Assembly (NCBI RefSeq): GCF_021172145.1
Contig: NZ_CP089095.1
Span: 2,046,001-2,110,000 of the forward strand
DNA: 64,000 nt
Reading direction: 5' to 3'
From: Flavobacterium cyclinae
Lineage (GTDB): Bacteria > Bacteroidota > Bacteroidia > Flavobacteriales > Flavobacteriaceae
The notes beneath the pieces are model-generated. The model did not search any database, had not been told where the DNA came from, and saw only the letters and a list, made by a program, of their open reading frames with translations. The stretch's first letter is position 1, and every line of letters starts with the position of its first letter. The position numbers were made by a program, and so were the translations under genes. Below are positions 51,941-61,543 of the stretch, one piece after another.

Positions 51941-52383
51941 TATCTAAATGCAGCTGTAGCTGCAATAGCAAATATACCACCTATTAAAATCAACAGATAT
52001 AAAGATAAAATTACTATAACAGAAATCCCAAGAAATTTGTGGTGTGATTTCAAATTTACAAAAGCTTCCGCCACTAAATTACTATCTCCAAACTGTAGTG
52101 CAGTTTTCATATTTGTTGAATATTTAAACAAATAGTAAACAGGAATGAAATAAAGACCTGCCATTAAAAAGTAAAATAATGATAGGAAATTTTTCATAAA
52201 ACCAAATGGCCCTAAACCTGATACATCATCTGGTAAATCTGATAATGAAACAGTTATAATAACAGCTGCTATTAGCATTAACCCTACTCCAATAAATCCT
52301 ACAATTGATAAAAAGAATGTCCACTTTGAACCTTCTCTTAAAGCTTCTTTAGCAAGTTGATTTAATTCTAAATTTTGTTCCAT
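51940..52383 (-). CDS. DUF5362 membrane protein
   Basis: 147 residues from ATG 52383 (MEQNLELNQLAKEALREGSKWTFFLSIVG). Four membrane helices (about 25-45, 65-85, 90-100, 118-145). The motif LKSHHKFLGI before the last helix and the acidic N-terminus are as in DUF5362. Function unknown. Overlaps the rocD stop region: the two genes share a few bases at 52385, with rocD upstream, so same operon. Confidence 0.82.
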   Translation of the reverse strand: MEQNLELNQLAKEALREGSKWTFFLSIVGFIGVGLMLIAAVIITVSLSDLPDDVSGLGPFGFMKNFLSLFYFLMAGLYFIPVYYLFKYSTNMKTALQFGDSNLVAEAFVNLKSHHKFLGISVIVILSLYLLILIGGIFAIAATAAFR

Positions 52384-52384
52384 A

Positions 52385-53665
52385 TTACTTTTCAAACTCT
52401 TTTAAAGTATTAATAATAATCGCTACACAATCTCTCAATTGCTCTTCATTCATAACTAATGGAGGAGCAAAACGAATGATATTTCCGTGAGTTGGTTTGG
52501 CTAATAAACCGTTTTCAGCTAAACGCACACAAATATTCCAAGCGGTGTCGCTTTCTTCTGTATCGTTAATTACAACGGCGTTTAATAATCCTTTTCCTCT
52601 TACTAAAGTTGCAATATTTGAAGTTTCGATAAATTTACCTATTTCTTCACGGAAGATTTTTCCAAGTTTTCTAGCATTTTGAGCTAAGTGTTCTTCAGAC
52701 ACTACTTCTAAAGCCGCCATAGCAACCGCAGCTGCAACAGGGTTTCCTCCAAAAGTTGAACCGTGTTGTCCTGGCTTAATCACATTCATAATGTTATCAT
52801 TTGCCAATACTGCAGAAACTGGATAAGCACCACCTGATAATGCTTTTCCTAAGATTAAAATATCAGGTTGGGTATAAGTTGTTTGTTTTTCACATTTTGC
52901 TTCACAAGAGCAATTACCACAAACCGCTAATAAAGAACCGGTTCTAGCAATACCAGTTTGAACTTCGTCAGCAATGAACAATACATTATTGGCTTCACAA
53001 ATGGCTTTTGCTTTTTTGATAAAATCTTCAGATGGTGTATAAACTCCGGCTTCACCTTGAATTGGCTCAACTAAGAAACCTGCAATATTTTTTGATGAAT
53101 TTACTGCTCTTTCTAAAGCTTCAACATCATCATAAGGAATGCTTATAAATCCTGCTGTATAAGGTCCGAAGTTTTTTCTAGCATTTTCATCATTTGAGAA
53201 TGAAATAATGGTAGTAGTTCTTCCGTGGAAGTTACCATCACAAACAATAATTTGTGCATCATTTTCGTTGATTCCTTTTTTCTCGTAAGCCCATTTTCTA
53301 CACAATTTTAAAGCGGTTTCCACTGCTTCTGCTCCTGTGTTCATTGGTAATACTTTATCAAATCCGAAATAATTGGTTACAAACTGTTCGTAAACACCTA
53401 ATTTATCGTTGTAAAACGCTCTTGATGTTAACGTTAAGGTTTGTGCTTGTTCAACCATTGCACCTACAATTTTTGGATGACAATGACCTTGATTTACAGC
53501 AGAATAAGCCGAAAGAAAATCATAATATTTCTTTCCTTCTACATCCCAAACATAAACTCCTTCTCCTTTACTTAAAACTACTGGAAGTGGATGATAATTG
53601 TGTGCACCGTGTTTGTCTTCTAATGCAATTGCTTCAGCTGAACTCATTTTTTCTAAAACTGACAT
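52385..53665 (-). CDS. rocD: Ornithine aminotransferase
   Basis: PLP enzyme converting ornithine and 2-oxoglutarate to glutamate semialdehyde. 426 residues: GAEAVETALKLCRKW, ADEVQTGIARTGSLL, and LILGKALSGGAYPVSAVLA with the Schiff-base Lys. A Cys-rich insertion CGNCSCEAKCEKQ (about 250-262) is found in some bacterial RocD. Normal length and terminus. Connects arginine breakdown to proline/glutamate. Confidence 0.95.
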   Translation of the reverse strand: MSVLEKMSSAEAIALEDKHGAHNYHPLPVVLSKGEGVYVWDVEGKKYYDFLSAYSAVNQGHCHPKIVGAMVEQAQTLTLTSRAFYNDKLGVYEQFVTNYFGFDKVLPMNTGAEAVETALKLCRKWAYEKKGINENDAQIIVCDGNFHGRTTTIISFSNDENARKNFGPYTAGFISIPYDDVEALERAVNSSKNIAGFLVEPIQGEAGVYTPSEDFIKKAKAICEANNVLFIADEVQTGIARTGSLLAVCGNCSCEAKCEKQTTYTQPDILILGKALSGGAYPVSAVLANDNIMNVIKPGQHGSTFGGNPVAAAVAMAALEVVSEEHLAQNARKLGKIFREEIGKFIETSNIATLVRGKGLLNAVVINDTEESDTAWNICVRLAENGLLAKPTHGNIIRFAPPLVMNEEQLRDCVAIIINTLKEFEK

Positions 53666-53790
53666 AAAATTTTGTTATTGATCGTTACATCGCAATTCCT
53701 TCTTTTTGGTGAGAAATCAACCGTTTGCAAAAGTAGTAAATTTTGTTGGAAGATAGAAGTTGAATGTCGGAAGAAATAAACTCCCTACTC

Positions 53791-54330
53791 TTAGTCAAAC
53801 ATATCCAATAAAGTTGTAACGGTATTCCAATTTCTAATGGTAGCTGTAAGATTGAGTTTCTTCTCGATATACTTTTGATCTAATCTGGTTTTTCCTGCTC
53901 CAACAGCATATTTAATGAAGATTTTATTTTTATCAATAGCAGCTTCGTCAGGTTTGAATTGACTGATTTTTAAATCATTAATGGCGCTGCCTTGTAATTC
54001 TTTCGATAAAAATGCCACGTATAATTTCTTGCTATCACACTCTTTTTCATTGAGATATGGATTGTTATTTAGACACGCTTCCAAGTCTTCTTTTCCGATA
54101 ACAACGACTGGAACTTCTAACCCTAATTCTTTGAAAATTTCTTGCTTGATTTTAAATCCAACACTTGCACCATGCTCCTCTTCCGAATCCACAAAAACAT
54201 TTCCCGATTGAATGTAAGTGCGAACATTTTGAAATCCTGCATTTTCTAAAAGCGTTTTCAAAACGTCCATTTTAATCATGTTGTGACCGGAAACATTAAT
54301 TCCTCGAAGTAAAGCTAAATGGGTTTTCAT
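53791..54330 (-). CDS. DUF1697 domain protein
   Basis: 179 residues, one DUF1697 domain: MKTHLALLRGINVSGHNMIKMDVLK, then GFQNVRTYIQSGNVFVDS, LEACLNNNPYL and IRNWNTVTTLLDM at the end. Cytosolic; function unknown. Stands alone between convergent-free neighbours. Confidence 0.9.
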   Translation of the reverse strand: MKTHLALLRGINVSGHNMIKMDVLKTLLENAGFQNVRTYIQSGNVFVDSEEEHGASVGFKIKQEIFKELGLEVPVVVIGKEDLEACLNNNPYLNEKECDSKKLYVAFLSKELQGSAINDLKISQFKPDEAAIDKNKIFIKYAVGAGKTRLDQKYIEKKLNLTATIRNWNTVTTLLDMFD

Positions 54331-54396
54331 AGTAATAATTTGGTATAAAAGTAAAAAATCCTAACAAATACACCTAACAATTCTTATTTTTGCCTC

Positions 54397-55809
54397 ATGG
54401 GAAAAAAGAGAACAGAAAAAATCGTATTCGAAAACGTAAAAATCCTTGATGCAGGTGCAAAAGGTGTATCGGTAGCAAAAGCTCCTGATGGCAAAGTAAT
54501 ATTTATTCCAAATGTAGTACCAGGCGATGTAGTAGATGTGCAAACCATGAAGAAAAGAAAAGCCTACTACGAAGGTAAAGCTATAAAAATCCATGAATTT
54601 TCAGAACATAGAATCGACCCCGTTTGCGAGCATTTTGGGGCTTGTGGCGGTTGCAAATGGCAAAACATGAAGTACAGCCAACAATTGCTCTATAAAAATC
54701 AGGAAGTCTACAATAATTTAAAGCGTATTGGTAAAATTGAGTTGCCAGAATTTGAACCCATTTTAGGTTCGGAAAAACAATTGTTTTACAGAAATAAAAT
54801 GGAATTTGGCTTCTCGAATGCGCGTTGGATGACCGATGCAGAAATTCAATCGGGAACTGAATTTGACAATAAAAATGCATTAGGATTTCATATTCCAAGA
54901 ATGTGGGATAAGATTTTAGATATTGAAAAATGTCATTTACAAGAAGATCCATCAAACGAAATTCGTAACGAAATCAAACGTTTTGCAAACGAAAATGGTT
55001 TAACATTCTTCAACGCAAGAGCGACTGAAGGTTTACTTAGAACCTTAATGATTCGTACCGCTTCAACAGGAGAAATCATGGTATTGATTCAGTTTTTTGA
55101 AAATGATAAAAACGGAATCGAGTTGATGATGAATTTCTTGGCGGAGCGTTTTCCCCAAATTACATCCTTACAATATGTTATCAATCAGAAATTGAATGAT
55201 ACTTTGTATGACCAAGATATTATTTTATTCAAAGGTCGCGATTATATTTTGGAAGAAATGGAAGGGTTACATTTTAGTATTAATGCAAAATCGTTCTATC
55301 AAACCAATTCAGATCAAGCGTATGAATTGTATAAAATCACTAGAGAATTTGCAGGTTTAACAGGAAATGAAACTGTTTATGATTTATATACAGGAACTGG
55401 AACAATTGCACAGTTCGTTTCTAAAAAAGCTAAAAAAGTAATTGGTGTTGAAGCCGTACCTGAAGCCATTATAGATGCAAAAGCAAATGCGGAACGCAAT
55501 AACATTACGAATTGTGAGTTTTATGTTGGGGATATGAAAAACGTTTTCAACGACGAATTCATCAACCAACACGGTCAACCTGATGTTATCATTACTGATC
55601 CACCGAGAGACGGAATGCATAAAGATGTGGTAGAAATGTTATTGAAAACGGATGTACCTAAAATTGTGTATGTAAGTTGTAATTCGGCCACTCAAGCTCG
55701 TGATTTGGCTTTAATGGACGAAAAATACAAGGTTGTTCGTGTGCGCCCTGTGGATATGTTTCCGCAAACACATCACGTGGAAAACGTTGTTCTTTTAGAA
55801 AAAAGATAA
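54397..55809 (+). CDS. rlmD: 23S rRNA m5U methyltransferase RlmD
   Basis: Methylates U1939 of 23S rRNA. 470 residues: N-terminal TRAM domain (about 10-65), 4Fe-4S cluster motif CEHFGACGGCKW (C-x6-C-x2-C), SAM motifs YDLYTGTGTIAQFV and GVEAVPEAI, DPPRDGMHKDV, and catalytic Cys in VYVSCNSATQARDL. Normal RlmD. 3 nt before the DUF6452 gene and same strand, a flavobacterial gene order. Confidence 0.93.
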   Translation: MGKKRTEKIVFENVKILDAGAKGVSVAKAPDGKVIFIPNVVPGDVVDVQTMKKRKAYYEGKAIKIHEFSEHRIDPVCEHFGACGGCKWQNMKYSQQLLYKNQEVYNNLKRIGKIELPEFEPILGSEKQLFYRNKMEFGFSNARWMTDAEIQSGTEFDNKNALGFHIPRMWDKILDIEKCHLQEDPSNEIRNEIKRFANENGLTFFNARATEGLLRTLMIRTASTGEIMVLIQFFENDKNGIELMMNFLAERFPQITSLQYVINQKLNDTLYDQDIILFKGRDYILEEMEGLHFSINAKSFYQTNSDQAYELYKITREFAGLTGNETVYDLYTGTGTIAQFVSKKAKKVIGVEAVPEAIIDAKANAERNNITNCEFYVGDMKNVFNDEFINQHGQPDVIITDPPRDGMHKDVVEMLLKTDVPKIVYVSCNSATQARDLALMDEKYKVVRVRPVDMFPQTHHVENVVLLEKR

Positions 55810-55812
55810 ATT

Positions 55813-56316
55813 ATGAAAAAAATTGTTTTTATAACCCTATCCTTGCTTTTAGCCGTTTCGTTTTGGAACTGCGAAAAAGATGATATTTGTGCAGAAGGAA
55901 CTCCCACCACACCTAGAGTCATTATTGAGTTTTACGATGATGCTAATCCAACTGTTTTAAAGAATGTCACAAATTTAAAAGTTACAGAATCTGTTCAAAC
56001 AGAGGGATTTGCTTTTAATGGTGTTAGTAAAATTCAGGTCCCATTGAGAACAAATGATATCCAAACGATATTACATTTTACGGCTAATGGTGACGATTCT
56101 GATATTACCAATGACAATCTTGACGAAATCACTTTTAATTACGCCACTCAAGAGGTTTATATTTCTCGTGCATGCGGTTATAAAATGACATTTCAACTAA
56201 ACACTACAGATGGAACAGTTTTAACAACTGATACTAACAATTGGATTCAAAACATTGTAATCTCTCAACCTAATATTGAAAACGAAAATGAAATACATGT
56301 TAAAATATATTTTTAG
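55813..56316 (+). CDS. DUF6452 lipoprotein
   Basis: 167 residues; lipobox FWNC (C20). Mature part ICAEGTPTTPRVIIEFYDDANP is the DUF6452 opening; later ACGYKMTFQL. Co-transcribed with rlmD (3 nt) and with the next gene. Function unknown; similar protein at 10363. Confidence 0.85.
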   Translation: MKKIVFITLSLLLAVSFWNCEKDDICAEGTPTTPRVIIEFYDDANPTVLKNVTNLKVTESVQTEGFAFNGVSKIQVPLRTNDIQTILHFTANGDDSDITNDNLDEITFNYATQEVYISRACGYKMTFQLNTTDGTVLTTDTNNWIQNIVISQPNIENENEIHVKIYF

Positions 56317-57004
56317 TATTGGCTTATTATGCGTTTCATTTTTAGGTAATGCACAATCTAAAGACACTACAAAGGTTTTATTTCCTGAGCGTTATGGTTT
56401 ACGCTTGGGAGCCGATTTACATAAAATTGCACGTTCCTTTTATGAAGAAGACTATCGCGGTTTTGAAATTGTAGGAGACTATCGTTTAACCAAGCGTTTT
56501 TATCTTGCGGGAGAACTTGGAAACGAAGACAAAACTATTGATGACGACCGATTGAATTTCACTACAAAAGGCACCTATTTTAAAGTAGGTTTTGATTATA
56601 ACTCTTTTGAGAATTGGCTTGATATGGAAAATATGATTTATATTGGTATGCGATATGGTGTTAGCAGTTTTAATCATACATTGAATAGTTACAAAATTTA
56701 TGACCCAACCAATTATTACGGAGAAAATATTGTAATATCTGGCGAAAAATTTAGTGGATTGAATGCCAGTTGGTTAGAAGTAGTAGGTGGAATCAAAGCC
56801 GAATTATTCAATAACCTCTACTTAGGATTTTCAGTACGATTGAATTATTTGGTATCCAACAAAAGACCTGAAGGATTTGATAATCTTTTCATACCAGGTT
56901 ACAACCGAACGTATGATGGAAAGTTTGGTGCAGGATTTAACTACACACTAAGTTATTTTATCCCAATTTACAAGAAAAACAAAAAATCAGAAGAGAAAAA
57001 ATAA
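56288..57004 (+). CDS. DUF6048 outer-membrane-type protein
   Basis: 238 residues from ATG 56288 (MKYMLKYIFSIGLLCVSFLGNAQ, signal peptide); ATG 56297 is equally possible, while a TTG at 56276 is unlikely. Mature part has alternating Tyr-Phe strands (GYRLTKRFYLAGELGNEDKTI-type, YFKVGFDYNS, MIYIGMRYGVSSF) and ends in a barrel-like strand YTLSYFIPIYKK, suggesting a small beta barrel. Overlaps the previous gene by about 29 nt. Known to occur with DUF6452, function unknown. Confidence 0.8.
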   Translation: MKYMLKYIFSIGLLCVSFLGNAQSKDTTKVLFPERYGLRLGADLHKIARSFYEEDYRGFEIVGDYRLTKRFYLAGELGNEDKTIDDDRLNFTTKGTYFKVGFDYNSFENWLDMENMIYIGMRYGVSSFNHTLNSYKIYDPTNYYGENIVISGEKFSGLNASWLEVVGGIKAELFNNLYLGFSVRLNYLVSNKRPEGFDNLFIPGYNRTYDGKFGAGFNYTLSYFIPIYKKNKKSEEKK

Positions 57005-57011
57005 TAAAGGA

Positions 57012-57037
57012 AGTGTTACGAAAGTAACGCTTTTTTT
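57012..57037 (+). terminator. Terminator after the rlmD operon
   Basis: AGTGTTAC (012-019) / GTAACGCT (024-031), loop GAAA, T run. One G-T pair. Confidence 0.7.
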
Positions 57038-57169
57038 ATGAACACAAAATCTCAAATCGATGAGCTTTAACCATAAGCAAAGAAATTTAACCATCAATAA
57101 ATTCAAACAAAAGTCAACAAACAAACATTAAATCTGTTAAAATCAAAATGTAATTCCTAAATAAAATGC

Positions 57170-57177
57170 TATATTTG
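57170..57177 (+). promoter_or_regulatory. -7 box for the choloylglycine hydrolase-like gene
   Basis: TATATTTG, 42 nt before the ATG. No clear -33 box. Confidence 0.45.
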
Positions 57178-57219
57178 GTTAAAATAAGTATTTTTCGAAA
57201 TAAACACAATTAAAACCAA

Positions 57220-58353
57220 ATGAAAATAAATTATTTATTTAGAAATAGTATTATTGCTATTGTTGTTGTTTCTTTAATTTCTTCACCTATTTATGCTTGC
57301 ACAGGTATTACATTACTTTCTAAAGATGGTGGTGTAGTTGTTGCACGAACTGTGGAATGGGCTTTAAATGATGCACAACACAATCAATTATTAATAGTCC
57401 CTAGAAATAAAGAATTTAAAGCACAAACACCCGAAGGAACAAACGGTAAAAACTGGAAAGGCAAATATGGTTTTGTTACTCTAACTGCTTACGGACAACC
57501 TTATGGTCCAGATGGAATAAACGAAGAAGGTTTATATGTTGGTGTATATTATTTACCCGGCTTTGCAGAATATGCAGTTTACGACAAAACAAAAGCATCC
57601 AAATCTATGAGTGTGGGTGATTTAATGCAATGGATGCTCTCTTCATTTAATACTGTAGATGAAGCTATAAAACACCTTAACGAAGTTATTGTGGTAAATG
57701 TTGAAAATAAAGATTTTGGAGGTGCAGCGTTGCCTTTTCATTTTAAAATTGTTGATCCAAGTGGAAACAGCAAAATAATCGAAATTGTAAATAAAGGTGA
57801 AGTTAAAATTTACGATCCTTATTTAGGTGTTATTACGAATTCACCAACTTACGATTGGCATTTAATTAACCAAAGAAATTATTTAAACCTTTCAAATTCA
57901 CCCAATCAACAAAAAGTTTTTGGTAACTACGAATTAAATCCGTTAGGTGGAGGTTCAGGATTAATAGGGTTGCCTGGTGATTTTACTCCCCCGTCAAGAT
58001 TTGTTAGAGCAGCTGCTTTTACTGCTTCATGTCGACCATTAAGCACCTCAATTGATGCTGTATTTGAATCTTTCAGAATACTTGATAACTTTAACATTCC
58101 TCTAGGCGCTCAAATGCCATCAGAAAAAACACCCTCAGATATTGTTAGCGCAACTCAAATCACTTCATCGTGTGACTTAAAAGAAAAAGTATATTACTAT
58201 CATACCATGTGGAATAGACAGGTTAGAAAAATAGATCTTAAATTAATAGATTTTTCAACAATCAAAGAACAAATCATAAATGATGACGAAAATAGAGAAA
58301 ATACCGTAAAAGACGTTACTCCATTTCAATCAAAAAAGAAAACAAGAAAATAA
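57220..58353 (+). CDS. Exported choloylglycine hydrolase / penicillin acylase family protein
   Basis: 377 residues of the linear amide C-N hydrolase (Ntn) family. The signal peptide ends SPIYA just before C27-TGITL, so cleavage directly yields the catalytic N-terminal Cys. Other active-site features: [10 protein letters not shown] (Arg), [23 protein letters not shown] (Asn) and SRFVRAAAF. Substrates in this family are conjugated bile acids, penicillin V or N-acyl homoserine lactones; which applies is not evident. Single-gene unit with strong terminator. Confidence 0.88.
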   Translation: MKINYLFRNSIIAIVVVSLISSPIYACTGITLLSKDGGVVVARTVEWALNDAQHNQLLIVPRNKEFKAQTPEGTNGKNWKGKYGFVTLTAYGQPYGPDGINEEGLYVGVYYLPGFAEYAVYDKTKASKSMSVGDLMQWMLSSFNTVDEAIKHLNEVIVVNVENKDFGGAALPFHFKIVDPSGNSKIIEIVNKGEVKIYDPYLGVITNSPTYDWHLINQRNYLNLSNSPNQQKVFGNYELNPLGGGSGLIGLPGDFTPPSRFVRAAAFTASCRPLSTSIDAVFESFRILDNFNIPLGAQMPSEKTPSDIVSATQITSSCDLKEKVYYYHTMWNRQVRKIDLKLIDFSTIKEQIINDDENRENTVKDVTPFQSKKKTRK

Positions 58354-58384
58354 ATTACTATGAAAACATATCTAGCAAAAACAA

Positions 58385-58409
58385 AAATCCTGAGCAAAGC
58401 TCAGGATTT
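58385..58409. terminator. Bidirectional terminator
   Basis: AAATCCTGAGC / GCTCAGGATTT with loop AAA, between convergent genes. Confidence 0.88.
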
Positions 58410-58411
58410 CC

Positions 58412-58645
58412 TTATTTTATTTCTTTCACCCCTTTTATAAATAACCACTTCATATAGATTTTTTCTCCATCGTGAGTTTTTATAGCTTGAAACTTTGGCG
58501 CTAATAATAATGCAACCATAAATGCGGTCAACGGAATCCATATTCCGTTTAAACGAGAAAAGATATTTACTAAATAAAGTGTTGGCATATAAATCACCAC
58601 AAACCCTAAGAAGTTAAATAAAAATGCTTTTACTTTTTTGCTCAT
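58412..58645 (-). CDS. Small membrane protein, 77 residues
   Basis: Two hydrophobic helices (about 8-28 and 34-52) and a Lys-rich cytosolic tail (FQAIKTHDGEKIYMKWLFIKGVKEIK). Starts MSKKVKAFLFNFLGFVVIYMPT. No known domain. Likely co-transcribed with the RNA methyltransferase gene upstream on the same strand. Confidence 0.75.
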   Translation of the reverse strand: MSKKVKAFLFNFLGFVVIYMPTLYLVNIFSRLNGIWIPLTAFMVALLLAPKFQAIKTHDGEKIYMKWLFIKGVKEIK

Positions 58646-58705
58646 TGTATGTATTGTTTAATTGTTGATCTAATTTCTGAATACTAAAAACTGAACACTG
58701 AACAC

Positions 58706-59869
58706 TTACTCTTCAGTATTCAGATACTTACCTTTCTTACTTCCTTCGTACATTTCGTATTTCACCAAGCGTGCTTCTAACTTACCATTGAAAAGTTTAA
58801 TTTTTCTACTGGGCTTCAAGCCTACGAATTTCAATGCTTCTAAATTGGCAGTGATGAACCAAGCATTCGTATTGGGATAATTTTGTTTTAAGGTATCTCC
58901 AATTTCTCTATAAAAACGCTCCATATCAATATCCAAACGCTCTCCGTAAGGCGGATTAAATACCATGTGCAACGGACCTTCGGTTTCTTTTTTAGAATCA
59001 AAGAAGTTTTCGTTAGTAATCGTAATGTATTCGTCTAAATTGGCGTTTCTAACATTGTCCTTTGCTTTTGAAACAGCACTTGGCGCTTTATCATATCCCC
59101 TAATCGTATAATGAAACTCACGTGTTTTCTTTAATAGTGATTCTAGAATATCGTCAAATAACTCGGCATCCCAATCGTTCCATTTCTCAAAAGCAAATTC
59201 TTTACGATTGATGTTTGCTGGAATATTACAAGCAATCATCGCAGCCTCCGCTAAAATAGTTCCAGAACCACACATGGGATCTAAAAAGTGACTCTTCCCT
59301 TCCCAACCCGATAAAATCAACATTCCAGCTGCTAAAACTTCGTTGATTGGTGCAATGTTGGTAGCACTTCGATATCCTCTATGATGCAATGAAGCTCCTG
59401 AAGTATCCAAAGAAACCGTAACGGTATCTCTATCAATATGCACATGAATTTGTAAATCTGGAAAATCTTTATCGATACTTGGACGTTTGCCATTCAATTC
59501 ACGAAATTGATCAACTATTGCATCTTTCGTTTTTAACGCCACAAACTGACTGTGATTGAAATGCTCCGAATGCAAAGTAGTTTCAACTAAAAAGGTTTGA
59601 TGCTCGTTTAAATAATCTGTCCAATCGATTTTTTTGATGCCTTCGTACAAGCTTTTATCATTGAAAGCTTTGAACGTTTTAATGGGTTTCAATATTTTTA
59701 ATGCAGTTCTTAAAGCTAAATTGGCTTTATACATAAAACCTTTATCGCCCATAAAACTCACTACACGTGTTCCAATTTCTACTTTCTGAGCACCTAAAAG
59801 TTGTAATTCTTTAGCTAATATTTCTTCAAAACCAAAGAACGTTTTAGCCGTCATTTTAAAATTTTCCAT
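58706..59869 (-). CDS. THUMP-domain RNA methyltransferase (RlmL-like)
   Basis: 387 residues: N-terminal THUMP domain (about 10-160: MTAKTFFGFEEILAKELQLLG, LVETTLHSEHFNHSQFVALK), then a class I SAM domain with PMCGSGTILAEAAMIA and NPPYGERLD (N-P-P-Y motif for N2-guanine methylation). Matches the C-terminal-less RlmL/TrmN-like group. Acts on 23S rRNA or tRNA, but site is unknown. Confidence 0.9.
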   Translation of the reverse strand: MENFKMTAKTFFGFEEILAKELQLLGAQKVEIGTRVVSFMGDKGFMYKANLALRTALKILKPIKTFKAFNDKSLYEGIKKIDWTDYLNEHQTFLVETTLHSEHFNHSQFVALKTKDAIVDQFRELNGKRPSIDKDFPDLQIHVHIDRDTVTVSLDTSGASLHHRGYRSATNIAPINEVLAAGMLILSGWEGKSHFLDPMCGSGTILAEAAMIACNIPANINRKEFAFEKWNDWDAELFDDILESLLKKTREFHYTIRGYDKAPSAVSKAKDNVRNANLDEYITITNENFFDSKKETEGPLHMVFNPPYGERLDIDMERFYREIGDTLKQNYPNTNAWFITANLEALKFVGLKPSRKIKLFNGKLEARLVKYEMYEGSKKGKYLNTEE

Positions 59870-59979
59870 TCTTCAAATTCAAGTTCAATTGCAAAAATAA
59901 ATTGCAATATCAATAATTAAGATATTCTTGTGCAAAAATACATTAAATTTGCAAGTTCAAAGATATCAATCTCGTTTAA

Positions 59980-60744
59980 ATGTCAGATAACAACAATATA
60001 CAACAAACTTCAAACAATTCGTCTTCTTCAAACTGGTTCGAATCTTGGTTTGATACTAAATACTATCACATCTTATATAAAGAACGTAACGATGAGGAAG
60101 CGCAGTTGTTAATGGACAATTTAACACATTATTTAAACCTTCCAGAAGATGCAAGAATCTTAGATTTAGCTTGCGGAAAAGGTCGTCATGCGATTTATTT
60201 GAATTCCTTAGGTTTTAATGTTACCGGAATTGATTTATCGGAAAACAGTATTAAAGAAGCCTCGCAATTTTCCAACGAAAAACTGCATTTCAAAGTACAC
60301 GATATGCGTGAAACGTGTAACGAAAAATACGATGCTATTTTCAATTTGTTCACTAGTTTTGGCTATTTTGAAGATGATGCCGACAATTACAAAACCATCA
60401 AAGCCATTCACAATAGTTTAACCGAAACTGGTTTTGCTGTTATAGATTTTATGAATGCGGATTATGTAATTGAGAATTTAGTTGCTGATGAAGTAAAAAC
60501 AGTTGATGGAATTGATTTTCATATCCAACGTTATTATAAAGACGGCCATATTTTTAAAGAAATTTCATTCGAAGATGAAGGCAAAAACTATCATTTCATC
60601 GAAAGAGTGCAAGCGCTTCGATTAGAAGATTTCGAAAAAATGATGGAAGAAGCTGGCATTTATCTTTTGGATATTTTTGGCGATTATAAATTGCGAAAAT
60701 TCTATAAAAACCAATCAGAACGTTTAATTATGATTTTTAAATAA
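59980..60744 (+). CDS. Class I SAM-dependent methyltransferase
   Basis: 254 residues; SAM loop ILDLACGKGRHAIYLNSLGF (about 64-83), GIDLSENSIKEA, and NLFTSFGYFED. N-terminal SSNWFESWFDTKYYHILYKERNDEEA is the opening of a flavobacterial methyltransferase group of unknown substrate. Overlaps the ZIP gene by one base (TAATG). Confidence 0.85.
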   Translation: MSDNNNIQQTSNNSSSSNWFESWFDTKYYHILYKERNDEEAQLLMDNLTHYLNLPEDARILDLACGKGRHAIYLNSLGFNVTGIDLSENSIKEASQFSNEKLHFKVHDMRETCNEKYDAIFNLFTSFGYFEDDADNYKTIKAIHNSLTETGFAVIDFMNADYVIENLVADEVKTVDGIDFHIQRYYKDGHIFKEISFEDEGKNYHFIERVQALRLEDFEKMMEEAGIYLLDIFGDYKLRKFYKNQSERLIMIFK

Positions 60745-61478
60745 TGCAATATATCATCACCTTTTCGGCCGTAATTATTGGCTTTTTATTCGCGTTACTT
60801 TTAAAACCACAAAAAAAGAAAAACATCAAATTGTTATTGGCGTTTAGTGGTGCATTTTTACTTTCGCTAACGGTTTTACATTTACTTCCCGAATTATTCA
60901 GCGAAGGACACAACCACGTTCACGAAGGTGAAGAAGCACATACGACGTTACCCGTTGGGGTTTTCATTATGATTGGAATTCTGTTCCAAATTTTATTAGA
61001 GTTTTTCTCAAAAGGAGCTGAACACGGTCACGTTCATGTGCATACAGACGAGCATAACGAATTACATCACATTCCGTGGTTATTGTTTATTAGTTTGTGC
61101 ATTCACGCCTTGTTAGAAGGTTTCCCTATTCACAACAATCACAATTTAGCTTACGGAATTGCGGTTCATCACTTACCTATTGCTATTATTTTGACTTTGT
61201 TTTTTGTGAATGCCAAGATGAATAAAATGATGATTTTTGCGTTTATGTTCACCTTCGCTTTAATGACTCCAATGGGAACTTTTTTAGCCGAACAAATGCA
61301 TTTTGCCCAACATTATGCTAAAGAAATTTCAGCAGTTGTGGTGGGAATTTTATTCCATATTTCATCCACCATAATTTTTGAAAGTAACGAAGGACACAAA
61401 TTCAATTTGGCAAAAATTACGATGATAGTATTTGGTTTTGTTTTGGCTTACATAATTGAAATGGGACATTCGCATTAA
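60744..61478 (+). CDS. ZIP family metal transporter
   Basis: 244 residues with eight hydrophobic segments. Histidine-rich loop GHNHVHEGEEAH and EHGHVHVHTDEHN between helices 3 and 4; transport motifs HLLPELFSEG, CIHALLEGFPI and VHHLPIAIILTL with paired His in helices 4 and 5. Likely zinc or another divalent metal. Translationally coupled to the preceding methyltransferase. Confidence 0.9.
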   Translation: MQYIITFSAVIIGFLFALLLKPQKKKNIKLLLAFSGAFLLSLTVLHLLPELFSEGHNHVHEGEEAHTTLPVGVFIMIGILFQILLEFFSKGAEHGHVHVHTDEHNELHHIPWLLFISLCIHALLEGFPIHNNHNLAYGIAVHHLPIAIILTLFFVNAKMNKMMIFAFMFTFALMTPMGTFLAEQMHFAQHYAKEISAVVVGILFHISSTIIFESNEGHKFNLAKITMIVFGFVLAYIIEMGHSH

Positions 61479-61543
61479 TCATAAATCGACATAAAACATA
61501 AGTAGTTTTTACTTAAATTTGAAGAATATTTAAAACATCATAT

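Noticed and set aside
53344-53667. 107-codon frame opposite rocD
   Set aside because: Antisense to a well conserved PLP enzyme gene; composition follows from rocD codons.
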